Assembly: GCA_902782505.1 (NCBI GenBank)
Contig: CACZNO010000010.1
Coordinates: 1-8,553, forward strand
DNA from: an uncultured Erysipelotrichaceae bacterium
GTDB taxonomy: Bacteria; Bacillota_I; Bacilli_A; Erysipelotrichales; Erysipelotrichaceae
Direction: 5' to 3'
Length of the DNA: 8,553 bases
In this document: piece after piece, positions 1 to 5,428 of the stretch
How the letters are laid out: every line of letters begins with the position of its first letter
Numbering within the stretch: position 1 is the stretch's first letter
Notes under the pieces: generated by a model
Databases searched by the model: none
Seen by the model: only the letters and a program-made list of their open reading frames with translations
Told to the model about the DNA's origin: nothing
Translations under genes and position numbers: made by a program

Positions 1-267
1 AAAGAGACTTTGGGCCTTGTTCCGGTATAAACCGATGGAACGTATATACGGCTCGAGTTCCTTCGGATCTGCGAAAGCCATCGACGCGGCATCCGGATAC
101 CGTTCGAACAAAGCCGGTGTGACCTTGTTGACGGAAACATCCGTTGTCTGTGCGGATAAGATCACGGCACAAAGAAGCTCGAACTCATTACGGAATTGCA
201 ATTCGCATCCGGCGTTCGGAAACAGGATTTCCAGACGGTCCAGTATTTCGTCAGATTTCCTTTTCAT
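1..267 (-). CDS. nth: Endonuclease III, N-terminal part (cut by window edge)
   Basis: Base-excision-repair DNA glycosylase/AP lyase that removes oxidised pyrimidines. Only the first 89 residues are present; the reading frame runs open off the left edge. I translated it from the minus strand starting at the ATG at 267-265. Seen: the segment LLCAVILSAQTTDVSVNKV (residues 31-49), followed by PALFERYP and, near the edge, YIRSIGLYRNKA (residues 74-85). This pattern is the hallmark N-terminal half of Nth/HhH-GPD proteins. The helix-hairpin-helix, the catalytic Lys and Asp and the [4Fe-4S] cysteines would lie outside the window, so activity cannot be judged. An AAAGG Shine-Dalgarno six bases before the ATG lies inside dnaD. 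The start overlaps the dnaD end by 17 bp, so the two are almost certainly co-transcribed and translationally coupled, the same dnaD-nth order as in Bacillus. Confidence 0.9.
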   Translation of the reverse strand, partial: MKRKSDEILDRLEILFPNAGCELQFRNEFELLCAVILSAQTTDVSVNKVTPALFERYPDAASMAFADPKELEPYIRSIGLYRNKAQSLF

Positions 268-751
268 GGTTCGCCTTTAAAACTTTTTCGATATACGACA
301 TGGAAAGCTTCCGGTACATGGACGCATCACGAAGCGCGTCCAGAATCTCTTCTTCGCCGTATTTTTCATTCCAGTCGATCAGCCGCGAGATTTCATTGCT
401 GGAAAGCGTACGTCCGAATTCCTTTTCAAATTCACCGAGAATCGGCATTTCGTCGGGAGCGATCACTTCATCACGGAACACACCTTCCATGCGGAAACGA
501 AGCGAATTCCCGCGAATTTCAATGCGCAGGAAATGTCTCTCTGTCAGTTCGGAAAAAATCCTGTCCACCTCCGCTTCCGACATTCCGGAAAGATTCGCCA
601 GAATTTCCGAAGTGATTCTTTCTCTTCGCTCGTTCAGTAAGTCGATCAGAGAAAGAATCTGGAACTGCGCCGGTGTCAGTTTCAGTTTTCCCGCATTGAC
701 CAATAACCATGTACGCCGGTCAATGTACCATTCCTTATACCATTCACTCAT
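251..751 (-). CDS. dnaD: DnaD-family replication initiation / primosome protein
   Basis: DnaD acts with DnaA, DnaB and DnaI to remodel origin DNA and load the replicative helicase in Bacillota. The 166-residue product starts EWYKEWYIDRRTWLLVN and has a winged-helix-like N-terminal domain (about 1-95, including the TPAQFQILSLIDLL helix and ITSEILANLSGMSEAEVDRIFSELTE as helix-turn-helix). A C-terminal DnaD/DnaB_2 domain follows (about 104-160: LGEFEKEFGRTLSSNEISRLIDW, then EEILDALRDA). I chose the ATG at 751 rather than the in-frame GTG at 760 because a GGGGTGA Shine-Dalgarno sits 5 bases before the ATG and the GTG lies within it. The protein is shorter than Bacillus subtilis DnaD (about 230 residues), and the C-terminal YxxxIxxxW motif appears as Y153, V157 and N161, without the Trp. 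It overlaps nth downstream. Family identity is firm; the role is by homology. Confidence 0.88.
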   Translation of the reverse strand: MSEWYKEWYIDRRTWLLVNAGKLKLTPAQFQILSLIDLLNERRERITSEILANLSGMSEAEVDRIFSELTERHFLRIEIRGNSLRFRMEGVFRDEVIAPDEMPILGEFEKEFGRTLSSNEISRLIDWNEKYGEEEILDALRDASMYRKLSMSYIEKVLKANHEKEI

Positions 752-771
752 TTTGATCACCCCGTTTATGT

Positions 772-800
772 ATCATAACACAGATTTGATTCCCATCACT
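772..800 (-). promoter_or_regulatory. Putative promoter of dnaD-nth (extended -10)
   Basis: Minus strand: TATGAT at 777-772 preceded by TGT (an extended -10, TGnTATGAT), with a weak -35-like AGTGAT at 800-795 and a 17-bp spacer. A start near 765 would give a leader of about 14 nt containing the GGGGTGA ribosome binding site of dnaD. The -35 lies inside the spacer of the divergent promoter for the plus-strand gene, so the two may compete for polymerase. Prediction by eye only. Confidence 0.5.
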
Positions 801-815
801 TTTCTATGATAAAAT
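786..815 (+). promoter_or_regulatory. Putative promoter of the thioredoxin-fold-like gene
   Basis: Plus strand: TTGATT at 786-791, an 18-bp spacer, then TAAAAT at 810-815 (an overlapping TATGAT at 805-810 is an alternative -10). The predicted start is about 822, only two bases before the ATG at 824. No purine-rich ribosome binding site precedes that ATG, so the transcript may be leaderless. Prediction by eye. Confidence 0.45.
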
Positions 816-823
816 TATCCCAT

Positions 824-1333
824 ATGAAGATCAGCCGGAAAAGTATCTTTTATCTTTTGATCGTTTTACTTACCGTACTGGGCGTTTATGCGTTAGTACG
901 CCTTTCGCGTCCCGAGGAAGCGCCGATCATCCATCATTCCACCGGAAGCTACGATCTTCGTTACGATGCGGTCAACGAATACGCGCACGCTACCGGAAAA
1001 CCGGTCAAGATTTTCCTGTATTCTTCCAAGGATGCGGATTCCCAGCTGGTCGTGCGGAATATGCTGGACGCGCTGAAAGCTGAAAACAACGTCACCGTCT
1101 TCCCGGATCTTCTTTACGTCGATATGGCGGAGTATGACGGGAAAGACGCAGACCTTTATGTCTTGAACAACTGGTCCGTTCACCGGTATCCGGCTTTCTT
1201 TGTATTATCCGTCGAAGATTCGAAAGTCAGCATATCCCATCTTCTGGAATGGGTTCCCGATGCGCCTTATTCCATTGAAGACGTACGGAACTGGCTTACG
1301 GAAGAAGAGTTCATCAAAAAGCCCGATGAATAA
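824..1333 (+). CDS. Membrane-anchored thioredoxin-fold-like protein without CXXC
   Basis: Hypothetical protein of 169 residues, probably extracytoplasmic. Seen: a short basic N-terminus (MKISRKS), one hydrophobic segment (residues 8-25), a linker, and then a domain with thioredoxin-like order. This has a beta strand KPVKIFLYSS (59-68), a helix DSQLVVRNMLDALKAE, a strand FPDLLYVDM (93-101), and WSVHRYPAFFVL (117-128), whose YP resembles the cis-proline loop (P123). At the place where thioredoxins carry CXXC this protein has SSKDADS, and there is no cysteine at all, so a redox role is unlikely. I infer a binding or chaperone-like variant fold. The start at 824 is preferred because the ATG at 806 falls within the apparent promoter -10; neither has a ribosome binding site. 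It is monocistronic, divergent from dnaD and convergent with yqeK. Fold assignment is by pattern, not by alignment. Confidence 0.7.
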   Translation: MKISRKSIFYLLIVLLTVLGVYALVRLSRPEEAPIIHHSTGSYDLRYDAVNEYAHATGKPVKIFLYSSKDADSQLVVRNMLDALKAENNVTVFPDLLYVDMAEYDGKDADLYVLNNWSVHRYPAFFVLSVEDSKVSISHLLEWVPDAPYSIEDVRNWLTEEEFIKKPDE

Positions 1334-1345
1334 CACCGGGCTTTT
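1317..1345. terminator. Bidirectional intrinsic terminator between convergent genes
   Basis: A perfect 9-bp inverted repeat, AAAAGCCCG (1317-1325) and CGGGCTTTT (1337-1345), with an 11-nt loop. It is A-rich on the left and T-rich on the right, so it can terminate in both directions. It overlaps the stop codon of the plus-strand gene (1331-1333 lies in the loop) and begins 1 bp past the stop of the minus-strand yqeK gene. Confidence 0.85.
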
Positions 1346-1346
1346 C

Positions 1347-2132
1347 TTATGCGATAATTCCTTTCTTCCGAAGGTATTCCAGCTGGAGCTCGCGCTCCTT
1401 TTTTACTGCCGCGTCCAAATCCTTCTTCGCCAAATCGATCATGTCCGTTACGTCATATCCTCTGGAAGGATCCAATTTGTCCGCCAGGTACAGGATTTTG
1501 GAAAGTAGACCTTCATCGTCCCCGTCGGTATGATGACGGATGGCTTCAAGCACTTCCTTATCCGTATATCCCAGAACAAATTTCAGATAAAACGGGCCGG
1601 TATACTGATGATAAACCTCTTTGGACCGGGAAAGATATTCCGGTGCGCATAAGCGCATGAGCGTCAAATTCTTCTCATCCGGCAAAGCTTTGGTGCAGTC
1701 ATGGAACAAACCTGCGATACGGGTCTTGTTGAGATCCGCGCCGTGGATCTTCGCCAGCGTCACCGCCAGATCCGTCATGGATTCCACATGGGCATAGCGC
1801 TTAGGTTTCAGTAAACGGTGTGCGCATTCTTCCCGGTAGAGTCCCCGTTCGATCAGAATGCCCCGTAAACGCACCGGCAAGGCTTCAAAATTGCCTTCGC
1901 GAAGATCCGGGTCTTCCGATAATTCCAGCGTGTTTTCCGGCGTTTTCTGCGAATCTTTATACAGCAGGAACGTCGGGTTTTGATTCATCCAGTATTCCAT
2001 GTACGGAATATCTTCCGGCTTCACGGAAAAATACACGTCGGTGATTCCGTTCTCCTTGGCCCAGGATTCGATTTGTTCGATCTGGGCACTCGTCAGGACA
2101 TGGAAATCCCCATAGACCAGACCCGGTTTCAT
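1347..2132 (-). CDS. yqeK: YqeK-type HD hydrolase with a degenerate NadD-like N-terminal region
   Basis: The C-terminal two thirds (about 108-261 of 261 residues) match YqeK, the HD-domain symmetrical diadenosine tetraphosphatase that splits Ap4A into two ADP with a metal centre. Candidate ligands are visible in family order: H115 in KRYAHVESM, H144-D145 in AGLFHDCTK, H175 in YHQYTGP, H200/H201 in AIRHHTDGD, and D218 in LYLADKLDPSRGYD. Residues 1-105 are not part of ordinary YqeK. They start KPGLVYGDF and continue ENGITDVYFSV, which follows the opening of nicotinate-nucleotide adenylyltransferase NadD (GGTFDPxHxGH, then G(L/I)DEIWFxP). The nucleotide-binding HxGH is absent and the middle of the domain is deleted. 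The ATG overlaps the yhbY stop (ATGA), so translation is coupled. The position right after yhbY is where nadD then yqeK lie in Bacillus. The HD part is firm; the NadD ancestry is inferred. Confidence 0.88.
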   Translation of the reverse strand: MKPGLVYGDFHVLTSAQIEQIESWAKENGITDVYFSVKPEDIPYMEYWMNQNPTFLLYKDSQKTPENTLELSEDPDLREGNFEALPVRLRGILIERGLYREECAHRLLKPKRYAHVESMTDLAVTLAKIHGADLNKTRIAGLFHDCTKALPDEKNLTLMRLCAPEYLSRSKEVYHQYTGPFYLKFVLGYTDKEVLEAIRHHTDGDDEGLLSKILYLADKLDPSRGYDVTDMIDLAKKDLDAAVKKERELQLEYLRKKGIIA

Positions 2133-2419
2133 TTCGGAAGCGCCATTCCGTCTTTCGGACGATGGCGGAACAGAATGATATTACGGCCGATCGTCTGAAC
2201 GATATCGCTGTGCGTGTTGACCGCCAGTTCGATTTTCAGTTCCTGAATTGTCAGCGGGCAGGTTTTCAAAACCGCAACCTTCACCAGTTCATGAGCGGTT
2301 AAGGAATTGTCCAGCGATTCGATCAGAGAATCGCTGATACCGTCTTTTCCTACCATGACCGTCGGGGTAAGCCGGTTCGCCAGTCCCCGCAGATACGCTT
2401 TCTGATGGTTGTTCAGCAT
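2129..2419 (-). CDS. yhbY: YhbY/CRS1-YhbY RNA-binding ribosome assembly protein
   Basis: A 96-residue single-domain protein of the CRM (CRS1-YhbY) family, which binds rRNA and associates with pre-50S particles during large-subunit assembly. Seen: LRGLANRLTPTVMVGKDGISDSLIESLDNSL (10-40), with the family GxxG loop as GKDG (24-27), then HELVKVAVL (43-51) and the closing IGRNIILFRHR (77-87). Length is normal for the family (about 95-100). The start has a clear AAAGGAG Shine-Dalgarno and is an ATG at 2419-2417. The stop overlaps the next gene by 4 bp (ATGA). The known Bacillus name for the ortholog is yqeI. It lies 54 bp downstream of rplT beyond a hairpin, with no convincing promoter of its own, so it may be expressed by read-through from the ribosomal protein operon. 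Confidence 0.92.
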   Translation of the reverse strand: MLNNHQKAYLRGLANRLTPTVMVGKDGISDSLIESLDNSLTAHELVKVAVLKTCPLTIQELKIELAVNTHSDIVQTIGRNIILFRHRPKDGMALPK

Positions 2420-2435
2420 AGTCTCTCCTTTCTTA

Positions 2436-2465
2436 AAACTTCCCGTGCGATAAGACGGGAAGTTT
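2436..2465 (-). terminator. Hairpin after rplT, probable intrinsic terminator
   Basis: A perfect 11-bp inverted repeat (AAACTTCCCGT at 2436-2446, ACGGGAAGTTT at 2455-2465) with an 8-nt loop, 8 bp past the rplT stop. In the minus-strand transcript the stem ends in only four U before AAGA, so termination may be partial. That would let polymerase continue into yhbY-yqeK. Confidence 0.75.
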
Positions 2466-2473
2466 GGATAGTA

Positions 2474-2830
2474 TTAAGCTAACGCGTTCTTCGCGACTTC
2501 GGTCAGGCTCTTGAATCCTTCCGGATCATGAATCGCCATTTCCGAGAGCATCTTACGGTTGACGTTGACGTTGGCCAGCTTCAAACCGTGCATGAACTTC
2601 GAATAGCTCAGATCATATACGCGAACCGCCGCGTTGATACGTGCGATCCACAGCTTGCGCATTTCTCTCTTCAGATTTCTTCTGTCACGATATGCATACT
2701 TCCAGGAATGCAGAACCTGTTCGTGCGCAGTGCGATAGATGGCATGTTTGGATCCGAAGTAGCCTTTCGCTAATTTTAAAGTTTTATTTCTTCTCTGACG
2801 AGTGACATATCCGCCTTTTACTCTTGGCAT
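2474..2830 (-). CDS. rplT: Large ribosomal subunit protein bL20
   Basis: bL20 binds 23S rRNA early in 50S assembly and is the autogenous repressor of the infC-rpmI-rplT operon in both E. coli and Bacillus, by different mechanisms. The 118-residue product has the full family pattern: [23 protein letters not shown] at the N-terminus, then the basic long helix ([21 protein letters not shown], 49-69) and the globular part ([26 protein letters not shown], 74-99). Length is normal. Its start is 19 bp after rpmI; the Shine-Dalgarno near the ATG is weak (AAGAAG at close spacing, with AAAGGG further upstream), so its translation may depend on coupling to rpmI. A hairpin follows the stop. Confidence 0.97.
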   Translation of the reverse strand: MPRVKGGYVTRQRRNKTLKLAKGYFGSKHAIYRTAHEQVLHSWKYAYRDRRNLKREMRKLWIARINAAVRVYDLSYSKFMHGLKLANVNVNRKMLSEMAIHDPEGFKSLTEVAKNALA

Positions 2831-2849
2831 ATCTTCTTACCTACCCTTT

Positions 2850-3044
2850 CTAACCCTGCAGCATATCCTTGATACGCTTCGCGTCAGACTTGCTGACTAA
2901 CGCGCTCTTGGCTAAGTGCTTCTTCTGTTTGTGCGTCTTGTTCGGCGCTAAATGAGATACGTACGCATGGAATCTTCTTAACTTACCGCTACCGGTCTTC
3001 TTTACCCGTTTTGCTAACGAGCTGCTTGTTTTCATCTTTGGCAT
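2850..3044 (-). CDS. rpmI: Large ribosomal subunit protein bL35
   Basis: A small basic 50S protein of 64 residues. Seen: the family start [24 protein letters not shown] (1-24), then [14 protein letters not shown] (31-44) and the end [11 protein letters not shown]. Length is normal (about 64-66). A strong AAGGAGG Shine-Dalgarno precedes the ATG and lies inside infC, because the upstream gene runs 56 bp into rpmI in another frame. It is the second gene of the infC-rpmI-rplT operon. Confidence 0.97.
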   Translation of the reverse strand: MPKMKTSSSLAKRVKKTGSGKLRRFHAYVSHLAPNKTHKQKKHLAKSALVSKSDAKRIKDMLQG

Positions 3045-3588
3045 TTTGCTTTCCTCCTTGTTTTTTCAGCGGGGAAATCATGCAGGTCATGATATTCCCT
3101 TCCATCTGTGCAGCCTTTTCTACCTGTCCCGCATCGGACAATGCTTCAATAAAGTCGTTCAGAACTTTTCTCCCGACTTCCTGACGGGTCATCATTCTAC
3201 CGCGGAAACGCATAACGATCTGAACTTTTTTGGTTTCTTCGAGCCACTTTCTGGCCTGCGAGCACTTCGTATTGAAGTCCCCTACGTCAATGACCGGACT
3301 CAGCTTCAGCTGTTTGATCTCGGTCTGATGTTGATTCTTCTTTGCTTCCTTCTGCTTTTTCTGTTGTTCAAAACGGTATTTGCCGTAATCCATTAAACGG
3401 CAAACCGGCGGATTGGCATTCGGCGCCACGCATACCAGATCGAATCCTTCGCTCTCAGCGGCTCTTAACGCTTCGTAACGGCTCATTACGCCGTACTGCG
3501 CACCGTTCGCGCCGATTACGAGAATCTTCGGGAAACGAATCTTTTCGTTTACCAAATCGTCATTTTTGTTTACACGGTTGTTATTAAT
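2989..3588 (-). CDS. infC: Translation initiation factor IF-3, apparent AUU start
   Basis: IF-3 binds the 30S subunit, prevents premature 50S joining and proofreads the start codon and initiator tRNA. It has an N-terminal domain ([18 protein letters not shown] and the [13 protein letters not shown] segment), a lysine-rich linker helix ([16 protein letters not shown]), and a C-terminal domain ([19 protein letters not shown], then [12 protein letters not shown] and GRKVLNDF). No ATG exists before the domain begins. An in-frame GTG at 3597 lies inside the AAAGGGGTGAGG ribosome binding site, so I place the start at the ATT at 3588-3586, three bases after GTGAGG. AUU starts for infC are known in E. 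coli and Geobacillus and support autoregulation. The product is 199 residues, longer than usual (about 165-180), because a hydrophilic tail of about 20 residues runs into rpmI. Confidence 0.95.
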   Translation of the reverse strand: MNNNRVNKNDDLVNEKIRFPKILVIGANGAQYGVMSRYEALRAAESEGFDLVCVAPNANPPVCRLMDYGKYRFEQQKKQKEAKKNQHQTEIKQLKLSPVIDVGDFNTKCSQARKWLEETKKVQIVMRFRGRMMTRQEVGRKVLNDFIEALSDAGQVEKAAQMEGNIMTCMISPLKKQGGKQNAKDENKQLVSKTGKEDR

Positions 3589-3597
3589 GTTCCTCAC

Positions 3598-3732
3598 CCC
3601 TTTATTTTTTCCGATGAAAAAGCGGGTACAGAGACTCTCACCCGCTTACTGACTCAAAAGAATTCGTCGCAGCGTTTTACCCATGACTTAGGCCATCAGG
3701 TGAGATCTATATCTCTTTCCACAATTTCATAC
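3598..3732 (-). promoter_or_regulatory. infC operon leader, L20-type autoregulatory leader candidate
   Basis: Noncoding stretch of about 140 nt between the predicted transcription start (near 3732) and infC. It sits where Bacillota carry the L20 leader, which binds excess bL20 and terminates transcription early. In the minus-strand RNA there is a 5-bp hairpin GAGAU/AUCUC with loop AUAG (3715-3702), then a central part, then an intrinsic terminator (3647-3615). The segment UCUCACC (3705-3699) can pair over 7 bp with GGUGAGA in the terminator region (3642-3636). CUCACC can also pair with GGUGAG of the infC ribosome binding site (3598-3593). These pairings exclude each other. Position and terminator are clear; identity with the Rfam L20 leader was not tested. 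Confidence 0.7.
3615..3647 (-). terminator. Attenuator-type intrinsic terminator in the infC leader
   Basis: Minus-strand stem AAGCGGGT/ACCCGCTT (arms 3647-3640 and 3627-3620) with a 12-nt loop, followed by a run giving five U at the 3' end. It stands about 27 bp upstream of the infC ribosome binding site and downstream of the infC promoter. It therefore controls the operon rather than simply closing gltX, though it would also stop gltX read-through. Confidence 0.8.
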
Positions 3733-3738
3733 ATGTAT

Positions 3739-3767
3739 AGTCTATTGATTCCGGCCTGCGTTGTCAA
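3739..3767 (-). promoter_or_regulatory. Putative promoter of infC-rpmI-rplT
   Basis: Minus strand: consensus TTGACA at 3767-3762, 17-bp spacer, TAGACT at 3744-3739 (4 of 6 matches to TATAAT). It begins 9 bp past the gltX stop codon and is the best sigma-A type promoter upstream of the leader. The predicted start is near 3732. Confidence 0.65.
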
Positions 3768-3775
3768 GCAGAATT

Positions 3776-5302
3776 TTACTGTGCAGCGCAAGTTTTTTCC
3801 AGATCTTTGATCGCCTGATCAATCCGGCGCAAGGATTCTTCCTTGCCCAGAATATGTGCGATTTCCACGCATCCGCCCGGAGTGGACTGTTTGTTGGATA
3901 AAGCGACTCTGGCCGGCCACATGACCCTTCCGTTTTTCACGCCTTTTTCCGCCGCAAGATCCACGAACATCTGCGTCATGCCTTCATCATCGGTGTAGTC
4001 TTTCCAGGCTTCCATTTTCTCTTTAACCCAATACAGGGCTTCCAGAGAATTTTCCGGCGTAGTCTTCATCTTCTTGTGACGGTAGATTTCCGGGTTGAAT
4101 TCCAGTGTGTTTTCAATAAAGTCGATGATCGAAGGAACATGCACGATTTCCGCGGTTTCCGAACCTTCCGCCAGAACCTTCTTGTCATATCCGGTGATTT
4201 CCGCAAAGAACAGGATCCGCGTCTGTAACAGCATCGATAATTCCCATAAATCGACTTCTCTGGTCAATACCTGTTTGTACCAGGGCAACGCCATACGATG
4301 GAATTCTTCGAGCGGCATTCTCTTGAGGTATTCGCCGTTCATCCATCCGAGTTTATCCTGATCAAAGATGGCCGGCGAAGCGTTGATACGCTCGATCTTG
4401 AAACGCTTGATCAGTTCTTCCATCGTGAAGATTTCTTCGTTGTCTTCCGGCGCCCATCCCAGTAACGCCAGATAATTCAGAATCGCCGGACTGATATAAC
4501 CTTTTTCGATCAAATCGTTATAGCTCGCGTCCCCGTTGCGCTTGGAAAGCTTCTGGGTCTGGCTTTTCATGACCGGCGGGCAATGAACATACATCGGGAT
4601 GTCCCAATTGAACGCCTTGTAGATCAGATTGTATTTCGGCGTGGAAGAAATGTACTCGTTGCCGCGGATAACGCAGTTGATCTCCATCAGATGGTCATCG
4701 ATGACGTTGGCGAAGTTGTAGGTCGGGAATCCGTCGGATTTCAGAAGAACCTGTTCGTCCAGCGTGCTGTTCTCCACTTCGATATGCCCGTGCACCGCGT
4801 CGTCAAACGAAGTGATTCCTTCCGCGGGAATGGTTTGACGGACAACGTATTTTTCGCCCGCAGCGATCCTCTTACGCGCTTCTTCGACGGAAATATTGTG
4901 GCACGGATCAACGAATTTAAACCCGGTGCCGGCTTTCTCCGCCTCGTCACGCTGATGCTGAATATCTTCTTCGCTGCAGAAACAATAATGCGCGCCGCCC
5001 AGATCGACAAGCTTATCGGCGTATTCCTTATAAATCGGCAGTCTTTCAGACTGGATATACGGTCCGTAATTTCCCGGTTTGTCCGGTCCTTCATCGTACT
5101 GCAGGTTGGTATCCTTCAAAACCGCGTAGATAAAATCCAGGGCTCCCTTGACTTCACGGTTCTGGTCGGTATCTTCAATACGTAAGATAAAATCTCCTCC
5201 GTCGTGCTTTGCGATCAGGTAACTGAACAAGGCTGTACGCAGATTTCCGATGTGCATATAACCGGTCGGACTGGGTGCGAATCGCGTTCTTATTTTTTTC
5301 AT
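3776..5302 (-). CDS. gltX: Glutamyl-tRNA synthetase
   Basis: Class I aminoacyl-tRNA synthetase that charges tRNA-Glu with glutamate. In Bacillota without GlnRS the enzyme also glutamylates tRNA-Gln, which GatCAB then amidates. The product has 508 residues (family about 465-510). Seen: RFAPSPTGYMHIGNLRTAL (7-25) with the HIGH-type motif HIGN (17-20), LRIEDTDQNR (40-49), YCFCSEED with DPCH (106-135) in the zinc-site region, LKSDGFPTYNFANVIDDHLMEI (187-208), and the KMSKS-type loop KLSKR (251-255). A GGAGG Shine-Dalgarno lies 8 bases before the ATG at 5302. Upstream are plus-strand tRNA-Gln and tRNA-Glu genes; the probable gltX promoter lies beyond tRNA-Gln. Whether it is discriminating cannot be decided by eye. 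Confidence 0.97.
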   Translation of the reverse strand: MKKIRTRFAPSPTGYMHIGNLRTALFSYLIAKHDGGDFILRIEDTDQNREVKGALDFIYAVLKDTNLQYDEGPDKPGNYGPYIQSERLPIYKEYADKLVDLGGAHYCFCSEEDIQHQRDEAEKAGTGFKFVDPCHNISVEEARKRIAAGEKYVVRQTIPAEGITSFDDAVHGHIEVENSTLDEQVLLKSDGFPTYNFANVIDDHLMEINCVIRGNEYISSTPKYNLIYKAFNWDIPMYVHCPPVMKSQTQKLSKRNGDASYNDLIEKGYISPAILNYLALLGWAPEDNEEIFTMEELIKRFKIERINASPAIFDQDKLGWMNGEYLKRMPLEEFHRMALPWYKQVLTREVDLWELSMLLQTRILFFAEITGYDKKVLAEGSETAEIVHVPSIIDFIENTLEFNPEIYRHKKMKTTPENSLEALYWVKEKMEAWKDYTDDEGMTQMFVDLAAEKGVKNGRVMWPARVALSNKQSTPGGCVEIAHILGKEESLRRIDQAIKDLEKTCAAQ

Positions 5303-5303
5303 G

Positions 5304-5331
5304 TTGACATCCTCCGTAATTTGGTTAAAAT
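5304..5331 (+). promoter_or_regulatory. Promoter of tRNA-Gln
   Basis: Plus strand: consensus TTGACA at 5304-5309, 16-bp spacer, TAAAAT at 5326-5331. The predicted start is near 5338, six bases before the mature tRNA. The -35 hexamer lies between the start codon and the Shine-Dalgarno of gltX on the other strand, so the two genes' control regions physically overlap. Confidence 0.75.
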
Positions 5332-5343
5332 GAATAGTGCGAT

Positions 5344-5419
5344 TGGGGTGTCGCCAAGCGGTAAGGCAACGGACTCTGACTCCGTCATTGCAAAGGTTCG
5401 AATCCTTTCACCCCAGCCA
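5344..5419 (+). tRNA. tRNA-Gln, anticodon CUG
   Basis: A 76-nt cloverleaf. Acceptor TGGGGTG (5344-5350) pairs with CACCCCA (5409-5415), discriminator G and encoded CCA (5417-5419). The anticodon arm is ACGGA-CTCTGAC-TCCGT with anticodon CTG, reading CAG. The T arm is AAAGG-TTCGAAT-CCTTT. It has its own promoter and terminator. It is the C34 isoacceptor; the U34 tRNA-Gln is not in this window. Confidence 0.96.
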
Positions 5420-5428
5420 TCAATACCT

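Noticed and set aside
144..809. Plus-strand frame of 221 codons
   Set aside because: It is antisense to dnaD and nth, rich in Ser/Arg/Ile with no recognisable domain, and dnaD has a clear family match.
2466..2490. TACTAT as a -10 for yhbY at the end of rplT
   Set aside because: No -35-like hexamer stands at the proper distance, and the start would be directly in front of the rplT hairpin.
3595..3597. GTG as the infC start
   Set aside because: It lies inside the AAAGGGGTGAGG ribosome binding site, leaving no spacing; the ATT downstream is better placed.
4583..5185. Plus-strand frame of 200 codons inside gltX
   Set aside because: It lies wholly opposite conserved GluRS motifs, has no ribosome binding site and no family-like pattern.
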